A DNA stretch of 5,850 nucleotides, from positions 1 to 5,850 of the forward strand of contig JALSLS010000488.1 in assembly GCA_026988195.1 (NCBI GenBank), given 5' to 3'. Shown in pieces: positions 5,731 to 5,850 of this stretch (within the stretch, counting starts at the first letter, position 1; every line of letters begins with the position of its first letter). Source of the DNA: Methylomonas sp. GTDB lineage: Bacteria > Pseudomonadota > Gammaproteobacteria > Methylococcales > Methylomonadaceae. Made by a program: the position numbers and the translations under genes. The notes beneath the pieces are model-generated. The model was not told the origin of the DNA. It made no database searches and saw only the letters and a program-made list of their open reading frames with translations.

Positions 5731-5762
5731 CATTCACTTAAGAAAATGAGCCATTCACTTAA
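5731..5762. repeat. 11-bp direct repeat at 21-bp spacing
   Basis: CATTCACTTAA occurs at 5731-5741 and again at 5752-5762, a start-to-start distance of 21 bp, two helical turns. An inverted pair, ATGGC (5727-5731) and GCCAT (5750-5754), overlaps the copies. Same-face repeats of this kind are typical of regulator-binding sites. The gene they would serve is probably beyond the right edge, because nothing supported begins in the last 90 bases. Confidence 0.6.
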
Positions 5763-5768
5763 CAAAAC

Positions 5769-5799
5769 ACAGGAATTTTTAAAAAATTGCTTGTCCTGT
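5769..5799. repeat. AT-rich inverted repeat
   Basis: AATTTTT (5774-5780) and AAAAATT (5782-5788) flank one central A. Outside them, ACAGG (5769-5773) is mirrored by CCTGT (5795-5799) after a 6-nt bulge. This could be a weak transcript-end hairpin or part of a control region for a gene to the right. Evidence is structural only. Confidence 0.35.
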
Positions 5800-5850
5800 A
5801 GGCCACTATGATAAACATGATGCAGCCTTGTTCTTATTTTTTGTAGCATG

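Noticed and set aside
5649..5849. 66-residue minus-strand frame overlapping the end of the HEPN-like gene
   Set aside because: It runs through the terminal stem-loop and both direct repeats, lacks a visible ribosome-binding site inside the window, and has no recognisable domain.

Overview
The window reads as chromosomal DNA from an AT-rich, Gram-negative bacterium, most likely a gammaproteobacterium. The evidence is an HtpG that can be read almost side by side with the enterobacterial protein (from memory, not by search), a heat-shock sigma-32-type promoter in front of it, an OxyR-type 37-bp operator in front of a bifunctional catalase-peroxidase, and lipoprotein and Sec signal peptides. The genus cannot be fixed from the sequence alone. 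I see no tRNA, rRNA, CRISPR array, transposase or integrase.

Layout: bases 1-1075 (minus strand) hold the N-terminal 358 codons of htpG, the bacterial Hsp90; the gene runs off the left edge. Bases 1076-1523 are a dense divergent control region. It holds a sigma-32-like promoter for htpG, a near-perfect stem-loop, an OxyR-like operator with an abutting sigma-70-like promoter for the rightward gene, and two further inverted-repeat structures in the predicted long leader. Bases 1524-3761 (plus) encode a full-length catalase-peroxidase (KatG) with all recognisable catalytic residues, but with an N-terminal lipoprotein signal. It is therefore predicted to be an envelope enzyme rather than the usual cytoplasmic one. 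Bases 3762-3943 are rich in inverted repeats, including a 9-bp stem just after the katG stop. Bases 3944-4414 (plus) encode a small exported DUF1499-family protein. Bases 4415-4714 are non-coding and end in a good promoter whose -35/-10 region is covered by an interrupted palindrome. Bases 4715-5683 (plus) encode a 322-residue protein that I do not recognise as a named family but that carries a HEPN-like helical region with an R-N-x3-H motif. The last 167 bases hold a GC-rich stem-loop, an 11-bp direct repeat at 21-bp spacing and an AT-rich inverted repeat.

How the parts fit: the left half is a stress-response block, with protein folding (HtpG, heat-induced) divergent from peroxide detoxification (KatG, peroxide-induced). 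The DUF1499 protein is a second envelope protein downstream, but whether it shares transcription with katG is unclear. The HEPN-like gene has its own promoter and operator-like element and looks like an independent accessory gene. HEPN proteins of this type are often RNases in toxin-antitoxin or anti-phage systems. No antitoxin or partner gene is visible here, so that role is a hypothesis. The most noteworthy points are the lipoprotein-type KatG with its OxyR-like site, and the HEPN-like gene with its operator-covered promoter.
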